Positions 34,525-42,042 of a DNA stretch of 64,000 nt are shown in pieces. The position numbers and the translations under genes were made by a program. Each line of letters opens with the position of its first letter. The stretch's first letter is position 1. This DNA comes from JAHRAW01 sp965249835 (lineage in GTDB: Bacteria > Pseudomonadota > Gammaproteobacteria > Arenicellales > Poriferihabitantaceae), in NCBI GenBank assembly GCA_965249835.1, contig CBDFMY010000003.1, forward strand, positions 806,001-870,000, read 5' to 3'. The notes beneath the pieces are model-generated. The model saw nothing but the letters and a program-made list of their open reading frames with translations. It had not been told where the DNA came from and did not search any database.

Positions 34525-35499
34525 ATGAAAAGCAACCGAAGAAACAGCGAAATATTCAGCATGTCCTTCCTCGATGTGATTTGCTGCGGATTTGCGGCGA
34601 TGGTGTTGCTGGTGCTGTTGTCAAAAACGGATGTGGCGGGCGGCGCGCTGAATACCGAACGAATCACAAATCTATTGGGAAACATCGCCGCCGAGAAAAA
34701 AAGAAAAACCACCGATGAAGAAGAACGCGACCACTTGCTGAAGCAGACCCGCGGTCTGGAAGCCAAGATTCGGGAAATGGCCGCATCGAATATCGACTTG
34801 GCCGGGTTGCAGCATCGACTTGCCGAAGAGCGTGCCAAGGCAAAGATTCTGCAAATCAAAACCAATGCGTTGGCGCAGAACAATCCCCAGGCGGCGACCG
34901 ACGAAGTGGTCCAGGTGGGTGGTATTCCGGTGGACAGCGACTACATCATCTTTATTGTCGACACATCTGGAAGCATGAAAAAAATGTGGTCGCGCGTCAT
35001 CGCCGAACTGAAAAACGTCCTCTCCATTCATCCAAAAGTGAAAGGCTTTCAGATCATGAATGACAACGGCGTTTATCTGATAAAAAGTTACGCTGGCAAG
35101 TGGATACCCGACACGCCGTCGCGAAGAAAATCGGTGTTGTCGGCCATGAAATCATGGACGAGTTTTTCCAACAGCAGCCCGGTGGAGGGATTGCAAAAAG
35201 CACTTCGCACCTACGCCAAACGCACCGACAAACTCGCCATCTACCTATTCGGCGACGACTACACCGGATCATCATATGATTCGGTTTTGGACACCGTTTC
35301 AACCTTGAACCGCGACCCGAAAACCGGAACGCCACGCGCGCAAATTCACGGCATCGGCTTCCAGCAAGAAGACCATATAGCAAGCCGCTTCGCCACATTA
35401 ATGCGCGAAGTGGCACGCCAAAACCGCGGTGCGTTCGTCGCACTCGGCCTCAACTACCGAAGCGAAATTGTCGAGATCGATCATTTCAATCGGAATTGA
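34525..35499 (+). CDS. membrane-anchored vWA protein with ExbD-like transmembrane helix (2)
   Basis: 324 residues. It repeats the plan of the preceding protein: N-terminal FSMSFLDVICCGFAAMVLLV helix with the same F-L-D-V start, a Lys/Glu-rich coiled coil (~45-110), and a vWA domain with MIDAS DTSGS (near 147), SSPVEGLQKAL (Ser where Thr is usual) and FGDDYTG. The two vWA proteins are only distantly alike outside the helix and MIDAS, so they probably form a hetero-pair in one complex. 19 bp gaps on both sides keep it in the cluster. Confidence 0.82.
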   Translation: MKSNRRNSEIFSMSFLDVICCGFAAMVLLVLLSKTDVAGGALNTERITNLLGNIAAEKKRKTTDEEERDHLLKQTRGLEAKIREMAASNIDLAGLQHRLAEERAKAKILQIKTNALAQNNPQAATDEVVQVGGIPVDSDYIIFIVDTSGSMKKMWSRVIAELKNVLSIHPKVKGFQIMNDNGVYLIKSYAGKWIPDTPSRRKSVLSAMKSWTSFSNSSPVEGLQKALRTYAKRTDKLAIYLFGDDYTGSSYDSVLDTVSTLNRDPKTGTPRAQIHGIGFQQEDHIASRFATLMREVARQNRGAFVALGLNYRSEIVEIDHFNRN

Positions 35500-35518
35500 C
35501 TCGCGCAAAAAACAAAGT

Positions 35519-36667
35519 ATGACAACCATTCGTTCTTTTCATCTCGATGTTCCCGATGCCACGCTTGAACATATTCGAACGCGTGTTGCGGAATATCCCT
35601 GGCACGCGATGCCCAGCGGCGAGGGTTGGGTCTATGGAACGAACGTTGATTACATGAAGGAGTTTTGCGCGTATTGGTTGGAGGAATACGACTGGCGCAA
35701 GCACGAAGCGGAGATTAATCGGTTCGCGCATCATCTCGCTGAAGTCGACGGCATTGACTTGCACTTCATCCATGAAAAAAGTAGCGGGCCGGCGCCACTG
35801 CCACTGATTATTTCCCACGGCTGGCCCGGTTCGGTGGTCGAGTTTCTCGACATCATTGAACCGCTGGCGCATCCGCAACGTTTCGGCGGCGATGCGAACG
35901 ATGCCTTTGATGTCATCGCGCCATCGTTGCCGGGATTTGGTTTTTCCGGGTCGCCGCCGCGTCCATTTGGACCGCGAAAAATGGCGGAACTCTTTAATGC
36001 GTTGATGACTGATGTGCTGGGTTATGGAAGTTACCTTGCGCAAGGTGGTGACTGGGGCGGCGCGATTTCGTCGTGGCTTGGGTTCGAACACGCGCCCGCT
36101 TGTCGCGCAATCCACATCAACATCATGACGATGCGTCATCCCGATGCACCCAGGGGCGCGAAAGAAAAAGCGTGGGCCGAACAATTCGTGCGCGAACAGA
36201 TCATGGAAGACGGTTATCGAACCCAGCAAGCAACCAAACCGCAAACCTTGAGTTACGCGATGATGGACAGTCCGGTCGGCCTGGCCGCGTGGTTCATCGA
36301 AAAATTCAACTCGTGGTCGGACACCGATGGCGACGACATCGAAAGCGCGCACTCCAAAGATACATTGCTGACCAACATCATGGTGTATCTGGTAACCGGC
36401 ACCTTCAACACCGCGGCGTGGATTTATTACGGTCGCCGCGAAGAAGGCGGACGCGTGTTGTCGCCACAAGGCAAACGCGTCGAAGTTCCCACCGCCGCGG
36501 CGTTGTTCCCGAAAGAAATGCTGTCGTGGCCGCCACGTTCATATGTCGAACGCGTCTATAACGTAACCCGCTGGAGCGAAATGCCCCGCGGTGGGCATTT
36601 CGCCGCTCTGGAGGAACCGGAACTGCTAATCGAAGACATCCGAGCATTTGCGCGAACCTTGCGCTGA
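35519..36667 (+). CDS. epoxide hydrolase family alpha/beta-hydrolase (EHN type)
   Basis: About 382 residues from the ATG at 35519; an ATG at 35429 lies inside the vWA gene. N-terminal EHN region (MTTIRSFHLDVPDATLEHIR, DWRKHEAEINRF) precedes the alpha/beta-hydrolase fold: oxyanion HGWPGS, nucleophile elbow GGDWGG (Asp), and the catalytic His in RGGHFAALEEPELL. These enzymes open epoxides to diols, or belong to microsomal-type epoxide-hydrolase relatives. It sits 19 bp after the second vWA gene, but nothing in its sequence ties it to the envelope system. Confidence 0.9.
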   Translation: MTTIRSFHLDVPDATLEHIRTRVAEYPWHAMPSGEGWVYGTNVDYMKEFCAYWLEEYDWRKHEAEINRFAHHLAEVDGIDLHFIHEKSSGPAPLPLIISHGWPGSVVEFLDIIEPLAHPQRFGGDANDAFDVIAPSLPGFGFSGSPPRPFGPRKMAELFNALMTDVLGYGSYLAQGGDWGGAISSWLGFEHAPACRAIHINIMTMRHPDAPRGAKEKAWAEQFVREQIMEDGYRTQQATKPQTLSYAMMDSPVGLAAWFIEKFNSWSDTDGDDIESAHSKDTLLTNIMVYLVTGTFNTAAWIYYGRREEGGRVLSPQGKRVEVPTAAALFPKEMLSWPPRSYVERVYNVTRWSEMPRGGHFAALEEPELLIEDIRAFARTLR

Positions 36668-36715
36668 GCGGCAACGCGTTGCTTTGGCGGACACGGATAT
36701 TAAATCTGTCAGAAA

Positions 36716-37031
36716 AGTAGCGGCGAAGGCGACTTCTTGGCAATGTAGACACTCTGGTAGTCCACGTCGTAAACGATGTCTACTAGCCGTTTGGGGGACT
36801 TGATTTCTTAGTGGCGCAACTAACGCGATAAGTAGACCGCCTGGGGAGTACGGCCGCAAGGCCAAAACCCAAACGCCGCGGTGAATACGTTCCCGGCATT
36901 GTACACACCGCCCGTCACACCAGGGAGTGGGCTGTACCATGAAGTGGGTAGACTAACCGAAAAGGGGTGCTTACCACGGTATGGTTCATGACTGGGGTGA
37001 GGTCGCAACAAGGTAGCCCCAGGGGAACCTG
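36716..37031 (+). pseudogene. degenerate 16S rRNA gene fragment with internal deletions
   Basis: The plus strand carries recognisable 16S blocks in order. First GGCGAAGGCG (E. coli ~730). Then CTGGTAGTCCACG..GTAAACGATG through GCGATAAG and CCGCCTGGGGAGTACGGCCG (about 790-905). After a jump of ~450 bases comes GGTGAATACGTTCCCGG and TTGTACACACCGCCCGTCAC through TTCATGACTGGGGTGA to AGGGGAACCTG (about 1370-1515). A second ~50-base deletion removes the GGATTAGATACCC block. The 3' anti-Shine-Dalgarno end is missing and no 23S or tRNA follows. It is a relic, not a functional rRNA gene. The other bases from 36668 to 37151 hold nothing I recognise. Confidence 0.9.
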
Positions 37032-37151
37032 TTCACGAATTAATCGAAACCCTAAAACCTGCTCGCTCGGTCAAATCGTCCAAACCCTCTACGAAGTAGG
37101 CGGCCAATACTGGCGGAATGTGTCGAGTCGGGTAACGTGCGCGTCGCGGTG

Positions 37152-37883
37152 TCAATTCGGTTTGACGTGCGTTGTGTCGTAACCGTTGAACAAATGCCCG
37201 AGTAGCCCCCGGTTCAAGTCGGAAGTGCCGAATAGCCAGTCGCATATCGGGAAAGTCAGATTCATGTTGCGATTCATCATAATGGACTGATGGTGGTGCG
37301 CGGTATGGTGGCGGCGAATTGTATTGACAAACGGACAGTAGCGAACAAACCGGTTTTCGTCGATATGGCAGCAAAAATGCATGGACTCATAGATGAGGTA
37401 GACGCTGGTTGTGGTGCACATCAGCAGCCAGCCTGCATTCGCTGAAACCAGCCAGCCGATGACAAGTGCCATGGGGATCGACATGAGAATAAACACGATC
37501 AGCGCGTAGGGCGGGAAAAAGGTCACGCGCCAGTCGGTAGGGCCGGCAAAGCGCATTTCGGTATCGGTAAAGAATTGGTGGTGCATCAACGTGTGCCGGT
37601 TATAAATCGCCCGCAATCCTTTGTTTTTACGCGGCCTGTGCATAACTTGAGCGTGCAGAAACCACTCGAAAAAATTGGCCAGCAAAAATATCACGGGAAC
37701 GGTGAGCCATTCCCACCACGTCGGCCGGGTAATATGGCTGATATAAACATACATCGCGCCGGTACCGATGGCGTAAATCAGCAGTACATGCAAAAAACCG
37801 TCGTACCATGTGGCGATTCGTTGCCGGTAAATTTGCCGGTAATTAAGTTGTCGCTCTGTCATCGGACTGTTGAGTAATTCCAT
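37152..37883 (-). CDS. sterol desaturase/fatty acid hydroxylase family membrane protein
   Basis: 243 residues with four or more hydrophobic helices. The histidine clusters of the di-iron hydroxylase family are present: HAQVMH (near 77), HTLMHHQFF (near 97), and HHTAHHHQ (near 198). The family oxidises lipids, carotenoids or sterols at the membrane; the substrate is unknown. It is a single minus-strand gene between the 16S remnant and a GntR regulator gene. The His spacing looks complete, so it is likely active. Confidence 0.85.
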   Translation of the reverse strand: MELLNSPMTERQLNYRQIYRQRIATWYDGFLHVLLIYAIGTGAMYVYISHITRPTWWEWLTVPVIFLLANFFEWFLHAQVMHRPRKNKGLRAIYNRHTLMHHQFFTDTEMRFAGPTDWRVTFFPPYALIVFILMSIPMALVIGWLVSANAGWLLMCTTTSVYLIYESMHFCCHIDENRFVRYCPFVNTIRRHHTAHHHQSIMMNRNMNLTFPICDWLFGTSDLNRGLLGHLFNGYDTTHVKPN

Positions 37884-37998
37884 GATAGGCCTCCAAAGTA
37901 AATGAAATTAAGTTGACCGCTCCGCGCGACGAACCCGGAACCCAAGCGCGCGGCAAAAATATAAGCATATGACATTAACGGAATGTCAGAAACAATCT

Positions 37999-38694
37999 CT
38001 ACCAATTCAGTGCCTCGCGCGTGATGCTTTCGATGTGCGCCAGAAGTTTATCGGAATTTTCCGCCGCACCATCGCTGTCGCCGTCGGCGATGGCTTGGGC
38101 CACGGCGGCATGACGTTTCGCGGTGATACGGATATTGGGCTGTCGCAGGTTGTACATGAACCAAAATCGGCGGGAGAGTCCGGCTATGAGAGAGATGCAT
38201 TCGGTCAAAAATTCGTTGCGCGCGGTAGTTACAAGCAAGTTGTTAAATTCGTGGTCGAGGCGCATGAATCCGATATCGTCGCCACGTTCGGCGGCGGCGA
38301 GCATGTCCTTGCTGATGCGCCTGAATACCGTGCGTTCTTCCGGAGTCGCTCGGTCGCTGGCCTTGCGTGCCATCAGTCGTTCTATTTCCCGCCGTACTTC
38401 CAGCAAACGCATTTGTGCGCTTACGTCCAGTTTTGCGACCATGATGCCCAAGCGTGGCAACACGATAACCAGCCCTTCGCGTTCCAAGCGGTGCAACGCT
38501 TCGCGCACCGGGGTGCGGCCGATGTCCAGCATGTTTGATAACGCCGTTTCCGATAATATCGCGCCGGGTTGGAGAACAAGGGTAACCAGTTTTTCTTCTA
38601 TCTCCCGGTAGGCCCGGTCGGCGAGGTTCTCCCGTACGGAAATGGCTTCCGACGCCGCGGCGCTTATAGCAGGGGGAGATTGCATGGATGTCAT
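37999..38694 (-). CDS. GntR-family regulator with FCD domain
   Basis: 231 residues. Winged-helix GntR domain at ~20-95 (LADRAYREIEEKLVTLVLQPGAILSE, RTPVREALHRLEREGLV) and an all-helical FCD ligand-binding domain (~105-225) with metal-binding type residues (MRLDHEFNNLLV, KRHAAVAQAI). Such proteins usually repress neighbouring catabolic genes until an organic acid binds. It lies 19 bp after a PanB-like gene on the same strand and faces a TRAP/PanB operon, so the palindrome at 39651 is a likely target. Confidence 0.92.
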   Translation of the reverse strand: MTSMQSPPAISAAASEAISVRENLADRAYREIEEKLVTLVLQPGAILSETALSNMLDIGRTPVREALHRLEREGLVIVLPRLGIMVAKLDVSAQMRLLEVRREIERLMARKASDRATPEERTVFRRISKDMLAAAERGDDIGFMRLDHEFNNLLVTTARNEFLTECISLIAGLSRRFWFMYNLRQPNIRITAKRHAAVAQAIADGDSDGAAENSDKLLAHIESITREALNW

Positions 38695-38713
38695 AACGAT
38701 TAACGGTTGTCAG

Positions 38714-39580
38714 TTAGTGTTGCGCCCGACGTTCAAGCAGGTTGCGAAATTTTTCGACTTCGGTCGCGTCGATGCCGTAACTGTGTCGAGCGTCCGGGAA
38801 TGCGCCAGACTTGACTTCTTCGATATACGCCTTTAGCCCGTTGACTGCAACCTCGCTGAGGTTGGCGTAGCGTTTGGTGAATTTCGGTTTGAAGTCCGTG
38901 AATACGCCAAGCAAATCGTAAGACAGCAGTATTTGTCCGTCGGTGCCAGCACCCGCGCCGATGCCGATTGTGGGAATCTCAAGTTGCCCGGAGATCAACG
39001 TTGCAATCGGTGCCGGTACTGCCTCAAATTCCAGCATAAAACAGCCGGCGTCCTGAATGGCGAACGCGTCTTCAAGGATTTTCATCGCGGATTCGGCGGT
39101 GCGTCCTTGGATTTTGAAGCCACCGAACATCGCAATCATATGTGGTGTGAGGCCGATGTGGGACGCGGTTGGGATGCCGGAGTCCACCAGCGCTTTCAGA
39201 ATGTGCTGTTGTGACTTGCCGCCTTGCGGTTTTACGGCGTCACAACTGGCTTCCTGCATGAAGCGGGTGGCGTTGGTCAGAGCCTGGTCAATAGTGTGGT
39301 AACTCTGATAGGGCATGCAACCCAGCACAAAGGTGTTGGGGGCGCCACGGCGTACCGCACGCGCATGCAGAATCATCATGTCCATCGTTGCGGGAATGGT
39401 GGAATCGTGGCCGTGCGCGACCATGGCCAGGCTGTCGCCGACGACGCAGACATCCACGCCCGCCGCTTCCGCCCAGCGGGCGGAGGTGTAATCCGGCACT
39501 GAGGTGTACACCATTTTTTCGCCGCTGGTCTTGGCGTCACGGATTTCGGCGATAGTGCGCTTGGATTTCTTGGCGCTCAT
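38714..39580 (-). CDS. PanB-like (ketopantoate hydroxymethyltransferase family) protein 1
   Basis: 288 residues following the PanB TIM-barrel over its whole length: VGDSLAMVAHGHDSTIPATM, HARAVRRGAPNTFVLG, and HIGLTPHMIAMFGGFKIQGR. Against E. coli PanB, Asp 45 and catalytic Glu 181 positions are kept (VGDS, LEFEAVP), but metal ligands Asp 84 and Glu 114 are replaced by Cys (GCMPYQSY) and Gln (KPQGG). It is thus unlikely to be the pantothenate enzyme. Its neighbour is a GntR regulator and it faces a TRAP operon with a second such gene, so it probably acts on a related branched oxo-acid in catabolism. Confidence 0.82.
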   Translation of the reverse strand: MSAKKSKRTIAEIRDAKTSGEKMVYTSVPDYTSARWAEAAGVDVCVVGDSLAMVAHGHDSTIPATMDMMILHARAVRRGAPNTFVLGCMPYQSYHTIDQALTNATRFMQEASCDAVKPQGGKSQQHILKALVDSGIPTASHIGLTPHMIAMFGGFKIQGRTAESAMKILEDAFAIQDAGCFMLEFEAVPAPIATLISGQLEIPTIGIGAGAGTDGQILLSYDLLGVFTDFKPKFTKRYANLSEVAVNGLKAYIEEVKSGAFPDARHSYGIDATEVEKFRNLLERRAQH

Positions 39581-39650
39581 TTTTGAGCATTCATGGGGCT
39601 TTAACCTCGGTATTTCGGCGATACACCGCCGCTGGGAAGAAAACTTTTAC

Positions 39651-39679
39651 TTGACATGTCAATAATATATTAATAAAGT
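39651..39679 (+). promoter_or_regulatory. promoter overlapping a 12-bp palindromic operator
   Basis: TTGACATGTCAA at 39651-39662 is a perfect palindrome. Its first six bases form a consensus -35 (TTGACA), followed by a 17-base spacer and TAAAGT at 39674-39679. It lies in the 167-bp gap between the divergent PanB-like gene and the TRAP operon. A dimer such as the adjacent GntR regulator bound here would block RNA polymerase. The link to that regulator is inference. Confidence 0.5.
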
Positions 39680-39747
39680 TTGTTTAGTATAGTAGTAATA
39701 TATCTATTTTGCGCTGGAAAATCCACTACAGCCGGGTGCAACAACCG

Positions 39748-40098
39748 ATGAAACTGGCCATGAAACACTACCGCGGGGACCGAACAATCGACGGCGTCGT
39801 TGTGCTGGTTGGTGACCACCCGCTGGACCAGCACCTGAATGTATGCCGATTTTCTGAAAACGGTTTTGAATGGACATATGTCGGTGCCGCGCCGCGGCAA
39901 CTTGCCTTGGCCGTGCTGATGGACCACTTTGACACGGACCACGAGCGCGCTGTGCGGCTTGTCGAGCCGTTCACGCGCGGCGTAATCGCCAAACTCGACA
40001 ACACTTGGGAATTGACGAGCGATGACATTGAAACGGCCATTGAGAAACTGGATGCGGTACCCGGCGGTGGTGGCGCCGCCCGGCACGATTTGCCCTGA
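39748..40098 (+). CDS. small conserved protein, DUF6166-like
   Basis: About 116 residues from the ATG at 39748 (an ATG at 39760 is also possible; one at 39709 adds unconserved residues). The pattern KHYRGDR near the start and SENGFEWTYVGAAPRQLALAV in the middle resembles DUF6166 proteins, which share a Y-x-G-x-R start and an F-x-W-G-Y-x-G..Q-L-A-L core. Function unknown. First gene of the plus-strand TRAP operon. Confidence 0.6.
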   Translation: MKLAMKHYRGDRTIDGVVVLVGDHPLDQHLNVCRFSENGFEWTYVGAAPRQLALAVLMDHFDTDHERAVRLVEPFTRGVIAKLDNTWELTSDDIETAIEKLDAVPGGGGAARHDLP

Positions 40099-40110
40099 TC
40101 GGAGCACGGT

Positions 40111-40344
40111 ATGCCGCCGCATCTCAAAGCCATTCTGTCCATTGTCGTCGCGGTCGTCTGCGTTGCACTTTTTTACTACGACCATCAGCAAGCGGCCGGC
40201 GCGGTGAAATGGGTGGAACTCCTGCTGGCACCATTGATGATTATCGGAGTCTGGATTTTCCCGGAGCCGAGCTCGCGGGATATTCGCAAAGAGGCGGCAA
40301 AAAAACGTGCCGGCAAAAATGTGCCGAATGAACGCGATTCGTAA
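40111..40344 (+). CDS. small two-helix membrane protein
   Basis: 77 residues with two hydrophobic segments (about 7-23 and 34-50) and a basic C-terminal tail (DIRKEAAKKRAGKN). No family recognised. It sits 12 bp after the DUF6166-like gene and ~77 bp before the TRAP binding-protein gene. It may be a membrane accessory of the transporter, but nothing proves it. Confidence 0.55.
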   Translation: MPPHLKAILSIVVAVVCVALFYYDHQQAAGAVKWVELLLAPLMIIGVWIFPEPSSRDIRKEAAKKRAGKNVPNERDS

Positions 40345-40421
40345 CGCGTTGATTCGGCCGTCCGCGGTTCGCGTTTGTCGACGCGAATCTATTACATGAC
40401 CAACCTCAGAGGACTAAGAAA

Positions 40422-41495
40422 ATGAAAGCAAAAATTCAATCCAGTAGGCAGCACGCTTGCCGTTTGCAGGCCGTATTAGGCGCGATATTTCTGCTGACGG
40501 CGGCGACGGCGTCGGCGGATGTCGTCGAACACAAGTGGAAGATGGCATCAGCCTGGGGCGGCGGACCGTTGCATGAACTCGGCACCAAGGACTTTGCGGA
40601 ACGAGTCGAACTACTGACCGATGGACGCATCCAGATAGATGTATTCCCGGCGGGCACCCTCGGCGAATCGCTCAAGGTGACCGAAACCGTCAAAAATGGC
40701 ATCGCCCAAGTCGGGCATCATTGGCCCGGCTACGACTGGGGCAAGGATACCACCGCGGTGGTATTCGGTGGCTTCGCCGGCAGTATGGATTCGGAGCGCA
40801 TGTTGCACTGGCTGTATGTCGGCGGCGGTATTGATCTTTGGCGCGAATGGCGCCGGGAAAAGTTCGGCGTTATCGGGTTGCCATGCAGTATGCGAACGGC
40901 GGAGGCATTTTTGCATTCTCGCAAGCCGGTGCGCACGCTCGCTGATCTCAAAGGCCTAAAACTGCGCACCGCAGGGGCATGGCAGGCGATTTCCAAGAAT
41001 TTGGGCGCCGCGCCAGTGAGCCTACCGGGTGGAGAGGTCTATACCTCACTGGAACGGGGTGTAATTGATGCCACTGAATGGGGCACGTTGTATGAAAACA
41101 TTTCTCCCGGGTTCCACAAAATCGCCAAATACGTGGTTATCCCCGGCGTGCATCAGCCGTCGGCACCGTTTGAATGCGTTATCAGTGTAGCGGCGTGGGA
41201 TGCGCTGTCGGACCGCGACAAGGGCTTGGTGGAATTGGCCGCGAAAATGTCGACGCTGAACTTCTGGATGAAAGTTGGGCATGAAGATGCCAAAGCACTG
41301 GATTTCTTCCGAAACGCCGGCAATGAAATCATCGAACTTGATGAATCGGTGCAAAAACAAGTCAAGGTTTTGGGCGATGAATGGGCCGCCGTCGAAGCCG
41401 GTAAGAATGAATGGTTCAACCGGGTCTGGGAGCATCAACAGGCCTACGAAGTCTTGTGGAAGGACGCCGCACGCTACCGTAATGTGAAACGTTAA
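40422..41495 (+). CDS. TRAP transporter substrate-binding protein (DctP family)
   Basis: 357 residues. Signal peptide (hydrophobic LGAIFLLTAATASA, cleavage near 32), then a DctP fold: WKMASAWGGG, FAERVELLTDGRIQIDVFPAGTLG, and the ligand-site arginine region DLKGLKLRTAG. VDATE/IDATEW-type motif near the end of lobe exchange (RGVIDATEWG) is typical of keto-acid binding members. It binds an organic acid in the periplasm for the adjacent DctQM. Ribosome site agaggac precedes the ATG. Confidence 0.92.
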   Translation: MKAKIQSSRQHACRLQAVLGAIFLLTAATASADVVEHKWKMASAWGGGPLHELGTKDFAERVELLTDGRIQIDVFPAGTLGESLKVTETVKNGIAQVGHHWPGYDWGKDTTAVVFGGFAGSMDSERMLHWLYVGGGIDLWREWRREKFGVIGLPCSMRTAEAFLHSRKPVRTLADLKGLKLRTAGAWQAISKNLGAAPVSLPGGEVYTSLERGVIDATEWGTLYENISPGFHKIAKYVVIPGVHQPSAPFECVISVAAWDALSDRDKGLVELAAKMSTLNFWMKVGHEDAKALDFFRNAGNEIIELDESVQKQVKVLGDEWAAVEAGKNEWFNRVWEHQQAYEVLWKDAARYRNVKR

Positions 41496-41512
41496 ATCGG
41501 CGCGACTGGACA

Positions 41513-42040
41513 ATGCAGCCCGCATCAATGGTCCGCATCATTGAGCGCATTACCGGCCATTTCGGCCTACTCGCCGCGTGGCTGGTCGCGCCGCTGGTGT
41601 TGGCCATCTGTTATGAGGTGTTTTCGCGTTATGTATTGAATGCGCCGACGCTATGGGCTTATGAAGTCGGCTACATGGCGACCGGCACCAACTTTTTGCT
41701 CGGCGTGGCGTACACCCTGCGCGAGCGCGGCCATATTCGAATCGATGTCCTCTACGACAAATTCAGCCGTCGCACCAAAGCCATGGTTGACGCTATCGGC
41801 ATATTATTTTTTCTGTTGCCGACGGCGTTTTGGCTGTCGTTAAAACTTTGGATCTATGCGTACGAGGCTTGGGTAATCGGCGAAACCACCGGGGAATCAG
41901 GGTGGAACCCGGTGGTTTGGCCGTTTCGAATGATATTCTTTCTGAGTTTTGTGCTACTCAGTTTGCAATCCGTCGCCGAACTAATCAAGTCGTATCGCGT
42001 CATTGCCTGTAAACCGCAACTCCGATCTTCGCCTGATTGA
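41513..42040 (+). CDS. TRAP transporter small membrane subunit (DctQ family)
   Basis: 175 residues with four hydrophobic helices (about 17-37, 50-68, 86-108, 129-150). DctQ features: a conserved R in the first cytoplasmic loop (CYEVFSRYVLNAPTLWAYE) and LRERGHIRIDVLYDKFSRR. It pairs with the large subunit DctM to import solutes with a sodium gradient. Its stop nearly overlaps the start of dctM. Confidence 0.9.
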   Translation: MQPASMVRIIERITGHFGLLAAWLVAPLVLAICYEVFSRYVLNAPTLWAYEVGYMATGTNFLLGVAYTLRERGHIRIDVLYDKFSRRTKAMVDAIGILFFLLPTAFWLSLKLWIYAYEAWVIGETTGESGWNPVVWPFRMIFFLSFVLLSLQSVAELIKSYRVIACKPQLRSSPD

Positions 42041-42042
42041 GC

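Noticed and set aside
26477..35499. Canonical Zorya defence system
   Set aside because: There is an ExbB/MotA-like channel, but no ZorB-type peptidoglycan-binding partner and no ZorD/ZorE effector; the partners here have vWA domains.
36668..37151. Protein genes in the frames across the 16S fragment
   Set aside because: The sequence is rRNA-derived, so the short open frames there are accidental.
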